From Clostridium sp. CAG:411 (GTDB lineage Bacteria > Bacillota > Clostridia > Lachnospirales > Lachnospiraceae): a stretch of 19,800 nucleotides of DNA. A model generated the notes under the pieces. It did no database searches and was not told the origin of the DNA. It saw only the letters and a list, made by a program, of their open reading frames with translations. Location of the stretch: contig FR899706.1 in the NCBI GenBank assembly GCA_000437275.1, positions 1 through 19,800 on the forward strand. Reading direction: 5' to 3'. The position numbers were made by a program, and so were the translations under genes. Below, one piece after another: positions 6,788 to 13,842 of the stretch (position 1 is the first letter of the stretch; the number at the start of each line of letters is the position of its first letter).

Positions 6788-8170
6788 ATGTATCATATTG
6801 ATTTTCAAAAAAAAGGACATGTATATTTTATGGGGATAGGCGGTATCAGCATGAGTGGTTTCGCCGAATTGTTACACGCAAAGGGATTTACGGTCAGTGG
6901 TTCTGACCAGCAGGAATCCAAGCTTACCAAACATTTGGAAAGCCTTGGTATTACCGTAAAATATGGACAATGTAAAGAAAATATCACACCAGACATTGAT
7001 TTGGTTGTTTATACAGCCGCAATCAGCGATACAAATGAAGAATATATTGCAGCAAAAGAAGCTGGCATCCCTATGATGGATCGTGCAGAGATGGTAGGAC
7101 AAGTTATGAAAAACTATCCTCGTGCCATTGCAGTCTCAGGTACCCATGGAAAAACAACTACTACCTCCATGGTATCCCACATCCTTCTGGCTGCCGATTT
7201 AGACCCTACGATTTCAGTAGGTGGAATTTTAAAAGCCATTCACGGAAATCTTCGTATTGGACATTCTGATAATTTTGTTACAGAGGCATGTGAATATACA
7301 AACAGCTTTTTAAAATTCCATCCAACCATCAACCTAATCTTAAATATAGAAGAAGACCATATGGACTTCTTTAAGGATTTAGCAGATATTCGAAATTCAT
7401 TTAAGAAATTCACTGCACTACTTCCTGAAAACGGCCTATTGATTATCAACGGAAATATTGATAATTATAAAGAAATTGCAGACTGCTGTCAGGGACAGGT
7501 GACTACTTACAGTATTTCTGACCAGAACTGCGACTACTATGCTACCAATATTACCTATGATGAACTAGGACATGGTTCTTTTGATGTAATGGAAAAAGGA
7601 ACGTTATTAACGCATATTAAACTTTCTGTTGTGGGTGAACACAACATTTCAAACGCTTTATCTGCAATTGCATTGGCTCGCTATTTGGATATTTCCATTG
7701 AAGCTATCCAAAAAGGGCTATCTGCTTTTGAAGGAACCGACCGCCGTTTTGAATACAAAGGCGAATTAGGTGGTATTACTATTATTGATGATTATGCACA
7801 TCATCCTACAGAAATTGCCGCAACCTTAGAAGCAGCAAAGAAATATCCACATAAAACTACCTGGTGTGTATTCCAGCCTCACACCTATACAAGAACAAAA
7901 GCATTTTTAGATGAATTTGCACAGGCACTTTCCAAAGCCGACAAAGTAGTCTTAGCGGATATTTACGCAGCTAGAGAAGTAGATCCAGGTGATATTTCCT
8001 CTGCTGATATTATGGAAAAAATCAAAGAACTGGGAACAGAAGCATATTATTTCCCAACTTTTGATGAAATCGAAAACTTTTTATTAAAAAATTGTGTCAC
8101 AGGCGATTTGTTAATAACTATGGGTGCCGGAGATATAGTAAAAGTGGGCGAATCCCTACTTGGAAAATAA
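6788..8170 (+). CDS. murC: UDP-N-acetylmuramate--L-alanine ligase
   Basis: A protein of 460 residues that adds L-alanine to UDP-MurNAc using ATP, the first peptide step of peptidoglycan precursor synthesis in the cytoplasm. The N-terminal nucleotide-sugar domain begins with FMGIGGISMSG (14-24), the MurC form of the glycine-rich loop. The ATP loop is SGTHGKTTTTSM (117-128). The central domain has EACEYTNSF and NIEEDHMDFF, where the glutamate and histidine bind metal. The C-terminal domain has FEGTDRRFE, IDDYAHHPTEI and FQPHTYTRT, all MurC signatures. Length matches the family. AGGAAG lies 9 bases before the ATG. It is transcribed alone: divergent from the transglutaminase operon and followed by a hairpin terminator in a DnaA-box region. 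Confidence 0.98.
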   Translation: MYHIDFQKKGHVYFMGIGGISMSGFAELLHAKGFTVSGSDQQESKLTKHLESLGITVKYGQCKENITPDIDLVVYTAAISDTNEEYIAAKEAGIPMMDRAEMVGQVMKNYPRAIAVSGTHGKTTTTSMVSHILLAADLDPTISVGGILKAIHGNLRIGHSDNFVTEACEYTNSFLKFHPTINLILNIEEDHMDFFKDLADIRNSFKKFTALLPENGLLIINGNIDNYKEIADCCQGQVTTYSISDQNCDYYATNITYDELGHGSFDVMEKGTLLTHIKLSVVGEHNISNALSAIALARYLDISIEAIQKGLSAFEGTDRRFEYKGELGGITIIDDYAHHPTEIAATLEAAKKYPHKTTWCVFQPHTYTRTKAFLDEFAQALSKADKVVLADIYAAREVDPGDISSADIMEKIKELGTEAYYFPTFDEIENFLLKNCVTGDLLITMGAGDIVKVGESLLGK

Positions 8171-8171
8171 T

Positions 8172-8201
8172 TTATCCACATTATCCACAGGGTTATCAAC
8201 A
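8172..8201 (+). promoter_or_regulatory. Three head-to-tail DnaA boxes after murC
   Basis: Two perfect DnaA boxes TTATCCACA abut at 8172-8180 and 8181-8189. A third with one mismatch, TTATCAACA, follows at 8193-8201. The consensus TTATNCACA is established for E. coli and Bacillus DnaA. They begin two bases after the murC stop codon. Confidence 0.8.
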
Positions 8202-8238
8202 TTTTTTTGTTGGTATCCACTGTGGATTTCTTTTTTAT
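8183..8238 (+). terminator. Probable murC terminator built from DnaA-box arms
   Basis: ATCCACAG (8183-8190) pairs with CTGTGGAT (8220-8227). Inside it, GGTTATCAACA (8191-8201) pairs with TGTTGGTATCC (8208-8218) with one mismatch and one bulged A. The loop is six T and the hairpin is followed by TTCTTTTTT. This gives about 18 pairs. The arms coincide with DnaA boxes. Confidence 0.65.
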
Positions 8239-8314
8239 TTGTCCACATTTCAGTATCTATATATATTCCAACCCGAAACCTCACATTATGGCATTTTGCG
8301 ACAGTTTACGCACA
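8239..8314 (+). promoter_or_regulatory. Two single-mismatch DnaA boxes with AT-rich DNA between
   Basis: TTGTCCACA at 8239-8247 and TTACGCACA at 8306-8314 each differ from the DnaA box consensus at one position. The stretch between includes the AT-rich CTATATATATTCC at about 8257-8269. Single-mismatch 9-mers are weaker evidence than the perfect boxes on each side. Confidence 0.5.
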
Positions 8315-8337
8315 TTTTTGTTTCGAAAATCAAACAA

Positions 8338-8364
8338 AAATCCACATTATCCACAACATCCACA
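8338..8364 (+). promoter_or_regulatory. Tandem 9-base DnaA-box array
   Basis: Three contiguous 9-mers in the same orientation: AAATCCACA (8338-8346, two mismatches), a perfect TTATCCACA (8347-8355) and ACATCCACA (8356-8364, two mismatches). The exact 9-base phasing suggests a site for cooperative binding. Confidence 0.65.
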
Positions 8365-8390
8365 CTATAAATAGTGGACAACTCACATCC

Positions 8391-8420
8391 TTGCCCTTTT
8401 TTATCCACCTATGTTATACT
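8391..8420 (+). promoter_or_regulatory. Promoter of the dnaD-dnaI operon with an internal DnaA box
   Basis: -35 TTGCCC (8391-8396), an 18-base spacer and an extended -10 TG-T-TATACT (8412-8420). A DnaA-box-like TTATCCACC (8401-8409, one mismatch) lies between the hexamers, where bound DnaA would block RNA polymerase. AGGAGGG precedes the ATG at 8462. Confidence 0.75.
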
Positions 8421-8461
8421 AACACTAACGAACAGGAACATTTTTTAGGAGGGAAACTTTC

Positions 8462-9592
8462 ATGCGACTACACCATGCAACAACTGGTTCTACCACAACC
8501 ATTTCCAACCATTTCATAGATGATTATATGCCATCTGCAAATGGAAACTATGTAAAAATATATTTGTATTTGTTGCGACTTATACAGGCAGACGCACAGG
8601 AAGTTTCTATTTCTTCTATTTCTGATTATTTTGATTATACAGAAGGGGATGTATTGCGTGCATTGAGGTACTGGGAAAAGGAGCAACTAATCCAGCTTAC
8701 CAGAACTTCCAATGGTTCTATTTCCGACTTGCAGATGTTAGAACCCAAAAACAAAACACAAAACAAGCTGTCAGAAAGAAAAACAGAACCATCCCCTTCT
8801 TATACACCAAACAGCGGGAAGGAAACCTATACTGCCACCTATCCACAGACACAATTCTCGGATTATACCAAGCAAACAACCTCTGTGGACAAGCAGGACA
8901 CCCTCATACGAAAAGAAATTGATCCAGAAGAGATTAATCAACTGAAAGAAAACGACAGTGTTTTTGCTACAATCTTGAAAACGACACAGTCTCATTTAGA
9001 TAGACCGCTTACGCCAAAAGACATACAAACTGCAACCTTTATTTACCGTCAATTAAAGTTCTCTCCTGAGCTGATTTTTCAATTATATGATTACTGCGTA
9101 GGAGAGCGACACAAAAAAAGGCCAGAATACATTGAAAAAGTAGCTATTTCTTGGCATGAAGAAGGTATCCGCACGCCTGAACAGGCAACCAAAGCCATGA
9201 TTGCATACAACGAGAACTATACTGCGGTATGTCAGGCATTTGGACTAAACCGTATGCCAGGTAAAATAGAACTGGATTACATTGACCGCTGGGTGAAACA
9301 AATGGGCTTTGATAAAAAGATGATTGAGGCGGCTTGTAGTCGCACCCTTTTAAAGATTCAGAAACCAGATTTTAAATATGCCAATTCTATTTTAGAAAGT
9401 TGGTATCGAGAAGGTGTACATACTCCTGCGGATATTGCCAGACAGGATCAATTGCACAAACAAAAGAAGGTAAATACCCCTAGCAAACCAACTACGAATA
9501 ATAAATTTAATCAATTTCCACAGCGTAATTACACGAAAGAGGATTACTCCTCCTTAGAAAAAAAACTGTTGGAAAAGAGTCGAAATTCCTAA
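8462..9592 (+). CDS. DnaD-domain replication initiation protein
   Basis: A protein of 376 residues of the DnaD/DnaB primosome family, which in Firmicutes helps load the replicative helicase at origins and stalled forks. Residues 1-90 look like a winged-helix domain (YVKIYLYLLRLIQADAQEVSISSI, then YTEGDVLRALRYWEKEQLI). A polar linker follows at about 95-155. Two DnaD-type helical domains follow at about 163-235 and 248-322. Each ends in the family's Y-x3-I-x3-W pattern: YIEKVAISWHEEGI and YANSILESWYREGV. The C-terminal tail is basic and polar. A strong AGGAGGG is 8 bases upstream. It is followed 67 bases later by a helicase-loader ATPase, the usual partner. It could equally be named a DnaB-like (Bacillus sense) protein, so no symbol is given. 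Confidence 0.93.
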   Translation: MRLHHATTGSTTTISNHFIDDYMPSANGNYVKIYLYLLRLIQADAQEVSISSISDYFDYTEGDVLRALRYWEKEQLIQLTRTSNGSISDLQMLEPKNKTQNKLSERKTEPSPSYTPNSGKETYTATYPQTQFSDYTKQTTSVDKQDTLIRKEIDPEEINQLKENDSVFATILKTTQSHLDRPLTPKDIQTATFIYRQLKFSPELIFQLYDYCVGERHKKRPEYIEKVAISWHEEGIRTPEQATKAMIAYNENYTAVCQAFGLNRMPGKIELDYIDRWVKQMGFDKKMIEAACSRTLLKIQKPDFKYANSILESWYREGVHTPADIARQDQLHKQKKVNTPSKPTTNNKFNQFPQRNYTKEDYSSLEKKLLEKSRNS

Positions 9593-9659
9593 GGGATAAA
9601 ATACGATAACAAACCAACCTGCCGTATAGGATTTATGATAAGGAAAGGATTGTCGGACT

Positions 9660-10685
9660 ATGCCTCTGAAAAATGAACAATACAACCAGATTTTACGAGA
9701 ATATGATAAACGCCAGTTAGAAAACCATCGAATCCTCAGAGAAAAACAGGATGCCATGTATCAGGCGATTCCGGCATTAAGAGAATTGGATAATGAAATT
9801 GCATCCAATGCTACGAAAACAATAAAATTATCTCTTCTCGGTGATGAAGATGCCTTAGAACGACTTCGTGCTGCCAATCAGGAACTATCCGAAAATAAAA
9901 AGGCACTTCTTATGGCACATGGGTATCCAGAAGACTATCTGACTCTTCATTACACCTGTCCAGACTGTAAGGATACTGGCTATATCACCGATGAAGTATG
10001 GCCAGATGAGGATCATATCTTACTTAGCAAAAATAAATGCCACTGTTTTAAACAGGCAATTGTAGATATGCTCTATCACCAATCCAATATTCGTAATGCG
10101 ATTGAAAAGGAAAATTTCTCAACTTTTTCCTATGATTATTTTGATCAGGATTTTGTAGATGCTGCCACAGGTATTACTTCTTATGAGAATATGGTACATA
10201 TTGTAGCATCCTGCCAAAATTTTATTCAAAATTTTGACCAGAAATTTGAGAATATTTTGCTATATGGTAATTCAGGAGCAGGAAAGACCTTTCTTAGCAA
10301 CTGCATTGCAAAGGAATTAATCGAGAGTGCACACACAGTTATTTATCTGACAGCCTTTGAATTATTCGATATTTTAGAAAAACACAAGTTTTCTAAAACA
10401 AAAGAGGATACGATTGAGGAACAATTTGAGGGTATTTTAGATTGTGATTTGTTGATTATTGATGACCTTGGTACAGAGCTTGCCAACAGTTTTACAAACT
10501 CACAACTTTATACCTGCTTAAATGAACGGTTATTATCCGAAAAATCCACGATTATTTCTACCAATCTCTCATTAGATGATTTAAGCGAACAATACAGCGA
10601 ACGCATTTTTTCCAGAATTGTAAGCAGTTATACGATTTTAAAGCTTTTTGGAACGGATATCCGTATCAAAAAGGCAATCCCATAA
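9660..10685 (+). CDS. dnaI: DnaI/DnaC-type helicase loader ATPase
   Basis: An AAA+ protein of 341 residues that should deliver the replicative helicase to DNA together with the upstream DnaD-domain protein. The N-terminal helical part (1-95) is followed by a zinc site with Cys100, Cys103, Cys127 and Cys129 (CPDCKDTGYI and KCHC). The ATPase core has Walker A GNSGAGKT (203-210), Walker B LLIIDD (264-269), sensor-I IISTN (298-302) and the arginine-rich SERIFSRIVS (313-322), which holds the expected arginine finger. This order matches DnaI and the closely related DnaC loaders; the name is by family, since DnaC means the helicase in Bacillus. GGAAAGGA lies about 11 bases before the ATG. No terminator was seen before the prs promoter. 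Confidence 0.92.
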   Translation: MPLKNEQYNQILREYDKRQLENHRILREKQDAMYQAIPALRELDNEIASNATKTIKLSLLGDEDALERLRAANQELSENKKALLMAHGYPEDYLTLHYTCPDCKDTGYITDEVWPDEDHILLSKNKCHCFKQAIVDMLYHQSNIRNAIEKENFSTFSYDYFDQDFVDAATGITSYENMVHIVASCQNFIQNFDQKFENILLYGNSGAGKTFLSNCIAKELIESAHTVIYLTAFELFDILEKHKFSKTKEDTIEEQFEGILDCDLLIIDDLGTELANSFTNSQLYTCLNERLLSEKSTIISTNLSLDDLSEQYSERIFSRIVSSYTILKLFGTDIRIKKAIP

Positions 10686-10692
10686 GTTTTCC

Positions 10693-10721
10693 TTGACGAA
10701 AATTATGTATAATGGTATAAA
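10693..10721 (+). promoter_or_regulatory. prs promoter
   Basis: -35 TTGACG (10693-10698), a 17-base spacer and an extended -10 TG-G-TATAAA (10713-10721). It begins 7 bases after the dnaI stop codon and gives a leader of about 170 bases. Confidence 0.75.
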
Positions 10722-10900
10722 TTAAGGTGGACTTGGTAGGATTTACTAACATTATCTTATGATTACTTTTGTACACTATTGGCTGGTCGTTTTACCAGTT
10801 TAAAATAGCATATATATGTAACTATCATTATCGAACTGTGAAACTTCTCACCTTTCATATGCACATCACAGTTCATCTTTTATTAAACGGAGGATATCTC
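10722..10900 (+). promoter_or_regulatory. Structured prs leader
   Basis: Two hairpins are visible: CTGGT / ACCAG near 10783-10798, and an 8-pair stem GAACTGTG / CACAGTTC at about 10833-10874 with a 26-base loop. The GGAGG-type ribosome site (about 10889-10893) lies after the second stem and is not itself paired by it. No known riboswitch class was recognised, and no T-run that would make a terminator follows either hairpin. Confidence 0.4.
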
Positions 10901-12076
10901 ATGTCACAGGATCAGAAAATTTTTAACACTATTCCAGTTGGTTCTTTAGGTTTGGTTGCTTTAAAGAGCAGTCAGGCACTAGGCGAAAAAGTTGACGAAT
11001 ATTTAGTAGACTGGCGCAGCAAACGTAATGACGAAAATAGTAGCAGTGTTGCATACCGCGGTTACAAAAAAGATTCTTATCTTTTAGATGTAAGCACACC
11101 ACGTTTTGGTTCAGGTGAAGCAAAGTGCGTCATCAAGGAATCTGTCAGAGGTGATGATTTATACCTTTTGGTAGATGTTTGTAATTACAGCTTGACTTAC
11201 ACAGTATGTGGACACGAAAACCATATGTCACCAGATGACCATTTTTCTGACTTGAAGCGTGTTATTGCTGCCGTAAGTGGTAAGGCAAGAAGAATTACTG
11301 TTATTATGCCTTTCTTATATGAAAGTAGACAGCATAAACGTTCTTCTAGAGAATCTCTTGATTGTGCATTGGCACTTCAGGAATTAATCAGCATGGGTGT
11401 AGATAATATTATTACATTTGATGCACATGATCCTAGAGTACAGAACGCAATTCCTTTGAACGGATTTGAAACTATTTTACCAAACTATCAGTTTATCAAA
11501 GCTTTATTGCAGAATGTAGATGATATTAAATGTGATCCAGATCATTTAATGGTAATCAGCCCGGACGAAGGTGCTACAGGAAGAGCAATCTACCTTGCAA
11601 CTGTCCTTGGTGTAGATATGGGTATGTTCTATAAACGTCGTGACTATACACAGATCGTTGACGGAAGAAACCCAATTGTTGCACATGATTTCTTAGGACC
11701 AGACTTAAATGGAAAAGATGCTATTATCGTAGATGATATGATTTCTTCTGGCGATAGTATGATCGATGTTGCAAGACAGTTAAAGAAGAGAAATGCAAAC
11801 CGTATCTTTATCGTTTCTACTTTTGGTTTGTTTACAAATGGTTTAGAGCGTTTCGACAAAGCTTATGAAGAAGGTCTTTTCTATCGTATGCTTACTACAA
11901 ACCTTGTATATCAGACTGAGGAACTTTTATCAAAAGAATATTACATCAATGTTGATATGAGCAAGTACATTGCTTTAATCATTGATACATTAAATCATGA
12001 TGAATCCATCAGCAAGCTGCTTAACCCAGCAGAGCGTATTGATAAGATTCTTAGAAAATACGGACAAAAAAAATAA
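10901..12076 (+). CDS. prs: Ribose-phosphate pyrophosphokinase, long divergent form
   Basis: A protein of 391 residues that should make PRPP from ribose 5-phosphate and ATP for nucleotide, histidine and tryptophan synthesis. The start is the ATG at 10901 with CGGAGG 8 bases before; the frame is open from 10769, but that part is leader. The PRPP loop DAIIVDDMISSGDSM is at 273-287. ISPDEGATGRA (219-229) matches the conserved SPD-x-G segment. MPFLYESRQHKR (136-147) replaces the usual PYYGYARQDRK, and ITFDAHDPRVQNA replaces the DLHA-x-QIQGF flag. The chain is about 75 residues longer than the usual 315, mainly from insertions in the first 130 residues and at the C-terminus. The catalytic lineage is clear; allosteric properties may differ from standard Prs. 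Confidence 0.9.
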   Translation: MSQDQKIFNTIPVGSLGLVALKSSQALGEKVDEYLVDWRSKRNDENSSSVAYRGYKKDSYLLDVSTPRFGSGEAKCVIKESVRGDDLYLLVDVCNYSLTYTVCGHENHMSPDDHFSDLKRVIAAVSGKARRITVIMPFLYESRQHKRSSRESLDCALALQELISMGVDNIITFDAHDPRVQNAIPLNGFETILPNYQFIKALLQNVDDIKCDPDHLMVISPDEGATGRAIYLATVLGVDMGMFYKRRDYTQIVDGRNPIVAHDFLGPDLNGKDAIIVDDMISSGDSMIDVARQLKKRNANRIFIVSTFGLFTNGLERFDKAYEEGLFYRMLTTNLVYQTEELLSKEYYINVDMSKYIALIIDTLNHDESISKLLNPAERIDKILRKYGQKK

Positions 12077-12085
12077 ATGGAATAG

Positions 12086-12119
12086 AAAAAAGATGCAGAA
12101 TACATTCTGCATCTTTTTT
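12086..12119. terminator. Bidirectional terminator between prs and the small minus-strand gene
   Basis: GATGCAGAA (12092-12100) and TTCTGCATC (12105-12113) pair perfectly around TACA. Six A precede and six T follow, so it works on both strands. Confidence 0.93.
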
Positions 12120-12198
12120 ATTAGTCTGGTGATACGCACAGCCAACACATCCTATTTTCTTAACTTCATTTCAAGCCCAAAAAGAAGTTTCTACACTA

Positions 12199-12471
12199 CT
12201 AATAATCCTCTTCTATCACATGTATTTCCAAATAGTCAAAATCGATCTCCTCTGGAAAATTATCTTTTGTAAAACGGCATTTATCATGTTGTTGAAAATC
12301 TCGTATAGTAGATTGTAACCAGATGGGATGTGCTAAATCAAACTCAATACAAATCTTATCAATCGCATCGTATATTTTCTTTGTACGGTTCATCGTATAA
12401 TCCTCATTGCAGATTACAGTATCCTTTAGTAAGCGATTCTCTTTGAAAATTTTTGCCCATAAGCGGAACAT
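12199..12471 (-). CDS. Small conserved-looking protein of unknown function
   Basis: A protein of 90 residues with ATG at 12471 preceded by AGGAGG about 8 bases away, so it is very probably translated. It starts MFRLWAKIFKENRLLKDTVI, has no signal peptide or membrane segment, and ends in an acidic DFDYLEIHVIEEDY. The mix of short strands and helices with many charged residues suggests a compact cytoplasmic protein. I recall similar small proteins as common hypotheticals in Lachnospiraceae, but cannot name a family or function. It is transcribed alone toward prs and ends at the shared terminator at 12086-12119. No convincing promoter was found upstream. Confidence 0.8.
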   Translation of the reverse strand: MFRLWAKIFKENRLLKDTVICNEDYTMNRTKKIYDAIDKICIEFDLAHPIWLQSTIRDFQQHDKCRFTKDNFPEEIDFDYLEIHVIEEDY

Positions 12472-12565
12472 ATCTTTTCCTCCTTTATCCTTTTGCGGGA
12501 TATTATTTTTTATTCCAGAATTTTTAAAGTATTACATTTCCTTCCAAAAATGAGATGCAAAAAAC

Positions 12566-12594
12566 TTGCCCCACTACTAAATTTGTGTTACTCT
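12566..12594 (+). promoter_or_regulatory. Promoter of the EIIC-type gene
   Basis: -35 TTGCCC (12566-12571), a 17-base spacer and an extended -10 TG-T-TACTCT (12586-12594). Its elements resemble those of the dnaD promoter. The transcript would start near 12601 with a leader of about 110 bases. Confidence 0.65.
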
Positions 12595-12710
12595 AGTAGA
12601 TGGTGCGTTACTATATACAAAACAGTGTAACACACAAGCTTACTTTGATTCAAGTAAGTTTCTACATACACAAAAAACAGACCTGGGAAGGACAAAAGCG
12701 GAGGATTTGT

Positions 12711-13769
12711 ATGAAAAAAATATTATCACACATTTTTGTGGATGGTATCAATGGTATGGCACTTGGGATATTCTGTACCTATGCATTTGGTATTATCTTA
12801 CAACAATTGGGGTCCCTTATCACCAAAGATATTGGAGATTTTCTTATTACAATAGGTGGGCTGGCAATTATGTTGACTGGCGCAGGTATTGCAATGGGAA
12901 TGGCATCAAAGTTTGCCTCTCCTCCATTAGTAGCATTAGGCGGTATGCTCTCTGGAATGGTTGGTGCTCATGCAGATGCTATATTTGAAAGTTCTATCGT
13001 ATCAAAAGTAGGAGGTATGGTAAAATTATCAGGTGCCGGTAATCCACTTGGTGCCTTTATTGCGGCCTATGTTGCATTGGAAGTAGGACAACTTATTCTT
13101 GGTAAAACACAATATGATTTACTGCTGATTCCTCTTGTAGGGGGCGGCTGTGGTACAATTACCGGTCTCTTCTTAGCACCGGGATTTGATGTCATCAATA
13201 CTCGCCTTGCAGATGCATTTCAGTGGGCAACCAAACAAAACAATATTGTGATGGGAATTGTAATTGCCTGCTTATCCTGCATGTTATCTCTACTACCAAT
13301 CAGCGTACTTTCTATTGTCAGCATTGCAAAACTAAAAGGTCTTGCTGCTGGTGCAGCAACGATTGGATGCTGCTGTAGCATGATTGGATATGCAGTCGCA
13401 AGCTATCATGACAATAAATTCGTAGGTTTATTTGCACAGGGAATTGGTACTGCTAAGCTTCAGCTTGCAAACACATTAAAGCGACCTTACATATTACTTC
13501 CCTCACTCATATCCAGTGCAATCTTGGGAGGAGCCTGTGGATTTTTAAAATTTTCAAATACAGCAAAGGGTGCTGCCATGGGTACTACAGGACTTACTGG
13601 TTGTCTCACCGCTTACGATACGATTAAAAACAATATCGGTGCATCAGAAGCCCTATTGCTAGTCAGTCTTCTTTGTTTTGTTTTACCTGGTGTTATTTCA
13701 CTTGGTATTGCAGAAGGCATGAAAAAGCTTGGAATTTTAAAAGAGGGCGAAATGAAAATAGAACTGTAA
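12711..13769 (+). CDS. PTS EIIC-like membrane protein (EIIC_2 family)
   Basis: A polytopic membrane protein of 352 residues from the ATG at 12711, with GGAGG 6 bases before. The frame is open from 12600, but those codons lie at the promoter's transcription start. It has about eight to ten glycine- and alanine-rich hydrophobic segments. It begins MKKILSHIFVDGINGMALG and includes conserved-looking GAGNPLGAFIAAYVALEVG, LLLIPLVGGGCGT and GAAMGTTGLTGCLTAYD. This matches the EIIC_2 family (PF13303), annotated as sugar-transporter subunit IIC. No EIIA or EIIB domain is fused or neighbouring, and no sugar gene is nearby. Transport by the PTS is therefore unproven here, and a sensor or non-PTS role is possible. 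A 17-pair terminator follows. Confidence 0.82.
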   Translation: MKKILSHIFVDGINGMALGIFCTYAFGIILQQLGSLITKDIGDFLITIGGLAIMLTGAGIAMGMASKFASPPLVALGGMLSGMVGAHADAIFESSIVSKVGGMVKLSGAGNPLGAFIAAYVALEVGQLILGKTQYDLLLIPLVGGGCGTITGLFLAPGFDVINTRLADAFQWATKQNNIVMGIVIACLSCMLSLLPISVLSIVSIAKLKGLAAGAATIGCCCSMIGYAVASYHDNKFVGLFAQGIGTAKLQLANTLKRPYILLPSLISSAILGGACGFLKFSNTAKGAAMGTTGLTGCLTAYDTIKNNIGASEALLLVSLLCFVLPGVISLGIAEGMKKLGILKEGEMKIEL

Positions 13770-13778
13770 GAACAATAT

Positions 13779-13823
13779 AACAATAGCCAGAGTTTTGATT
13801 TCTCAAACTCTGGCTATTGTTTT
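13779..13823. terminator. Strong terminator between convergent EIIC-like and DUF1002 genes
   Basis: A perfect 17-pair stem: 13779-13795 pairs with 13805-13821, with a 9-base loop and a short TTT tail on the plus strand. It probably ends both transcripts. Confidence 0.9.
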
Positions 13824-13842
13824 AACTATACAAGTATTCAAT

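Noticed and set aside
8172..8409. Reading the DnaA-box region as the chromosomal origin oriC
   Set aside because: No dnaA, dnaN or rpmH is nearby, one part folds as a terminator for murC, and the region overlaps an ordinary promoter. A regulatory or titration site fits better without genome-wide data.
8172..8409. CRISPR-like or other repeat array
   Set aside because: The repeated unit is a 9-base DnaA box with no regular unique spacers.
8092..8519. Short plus-strand frames between murC and the DnaD gene
   Set aside because: They run through the DnaA boxes and promoter, overlap the neighbouring genes and lack ribosome sites.
10708..10713. TATAAT as the prs -10 element
   Set aside because: Only 9 bases from TTGACG; the TATAAA at 10716 with a 17-base spacer and TG extension fits better.
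10769..10900. Upstream extension of Prs by 44 residues
   Set aside because: No ribosome site, unlike Prs N-termini, and it covers the structured leader; the ATG at 10901 has GGAGG.
12162..12189. AACTTC / GAAGTT inverted repeat after the small minus-strand gene
   Set aside because: Six-base arms, 16-base loop and no T-run; the good bidirectional terminator is at 12086-12119.
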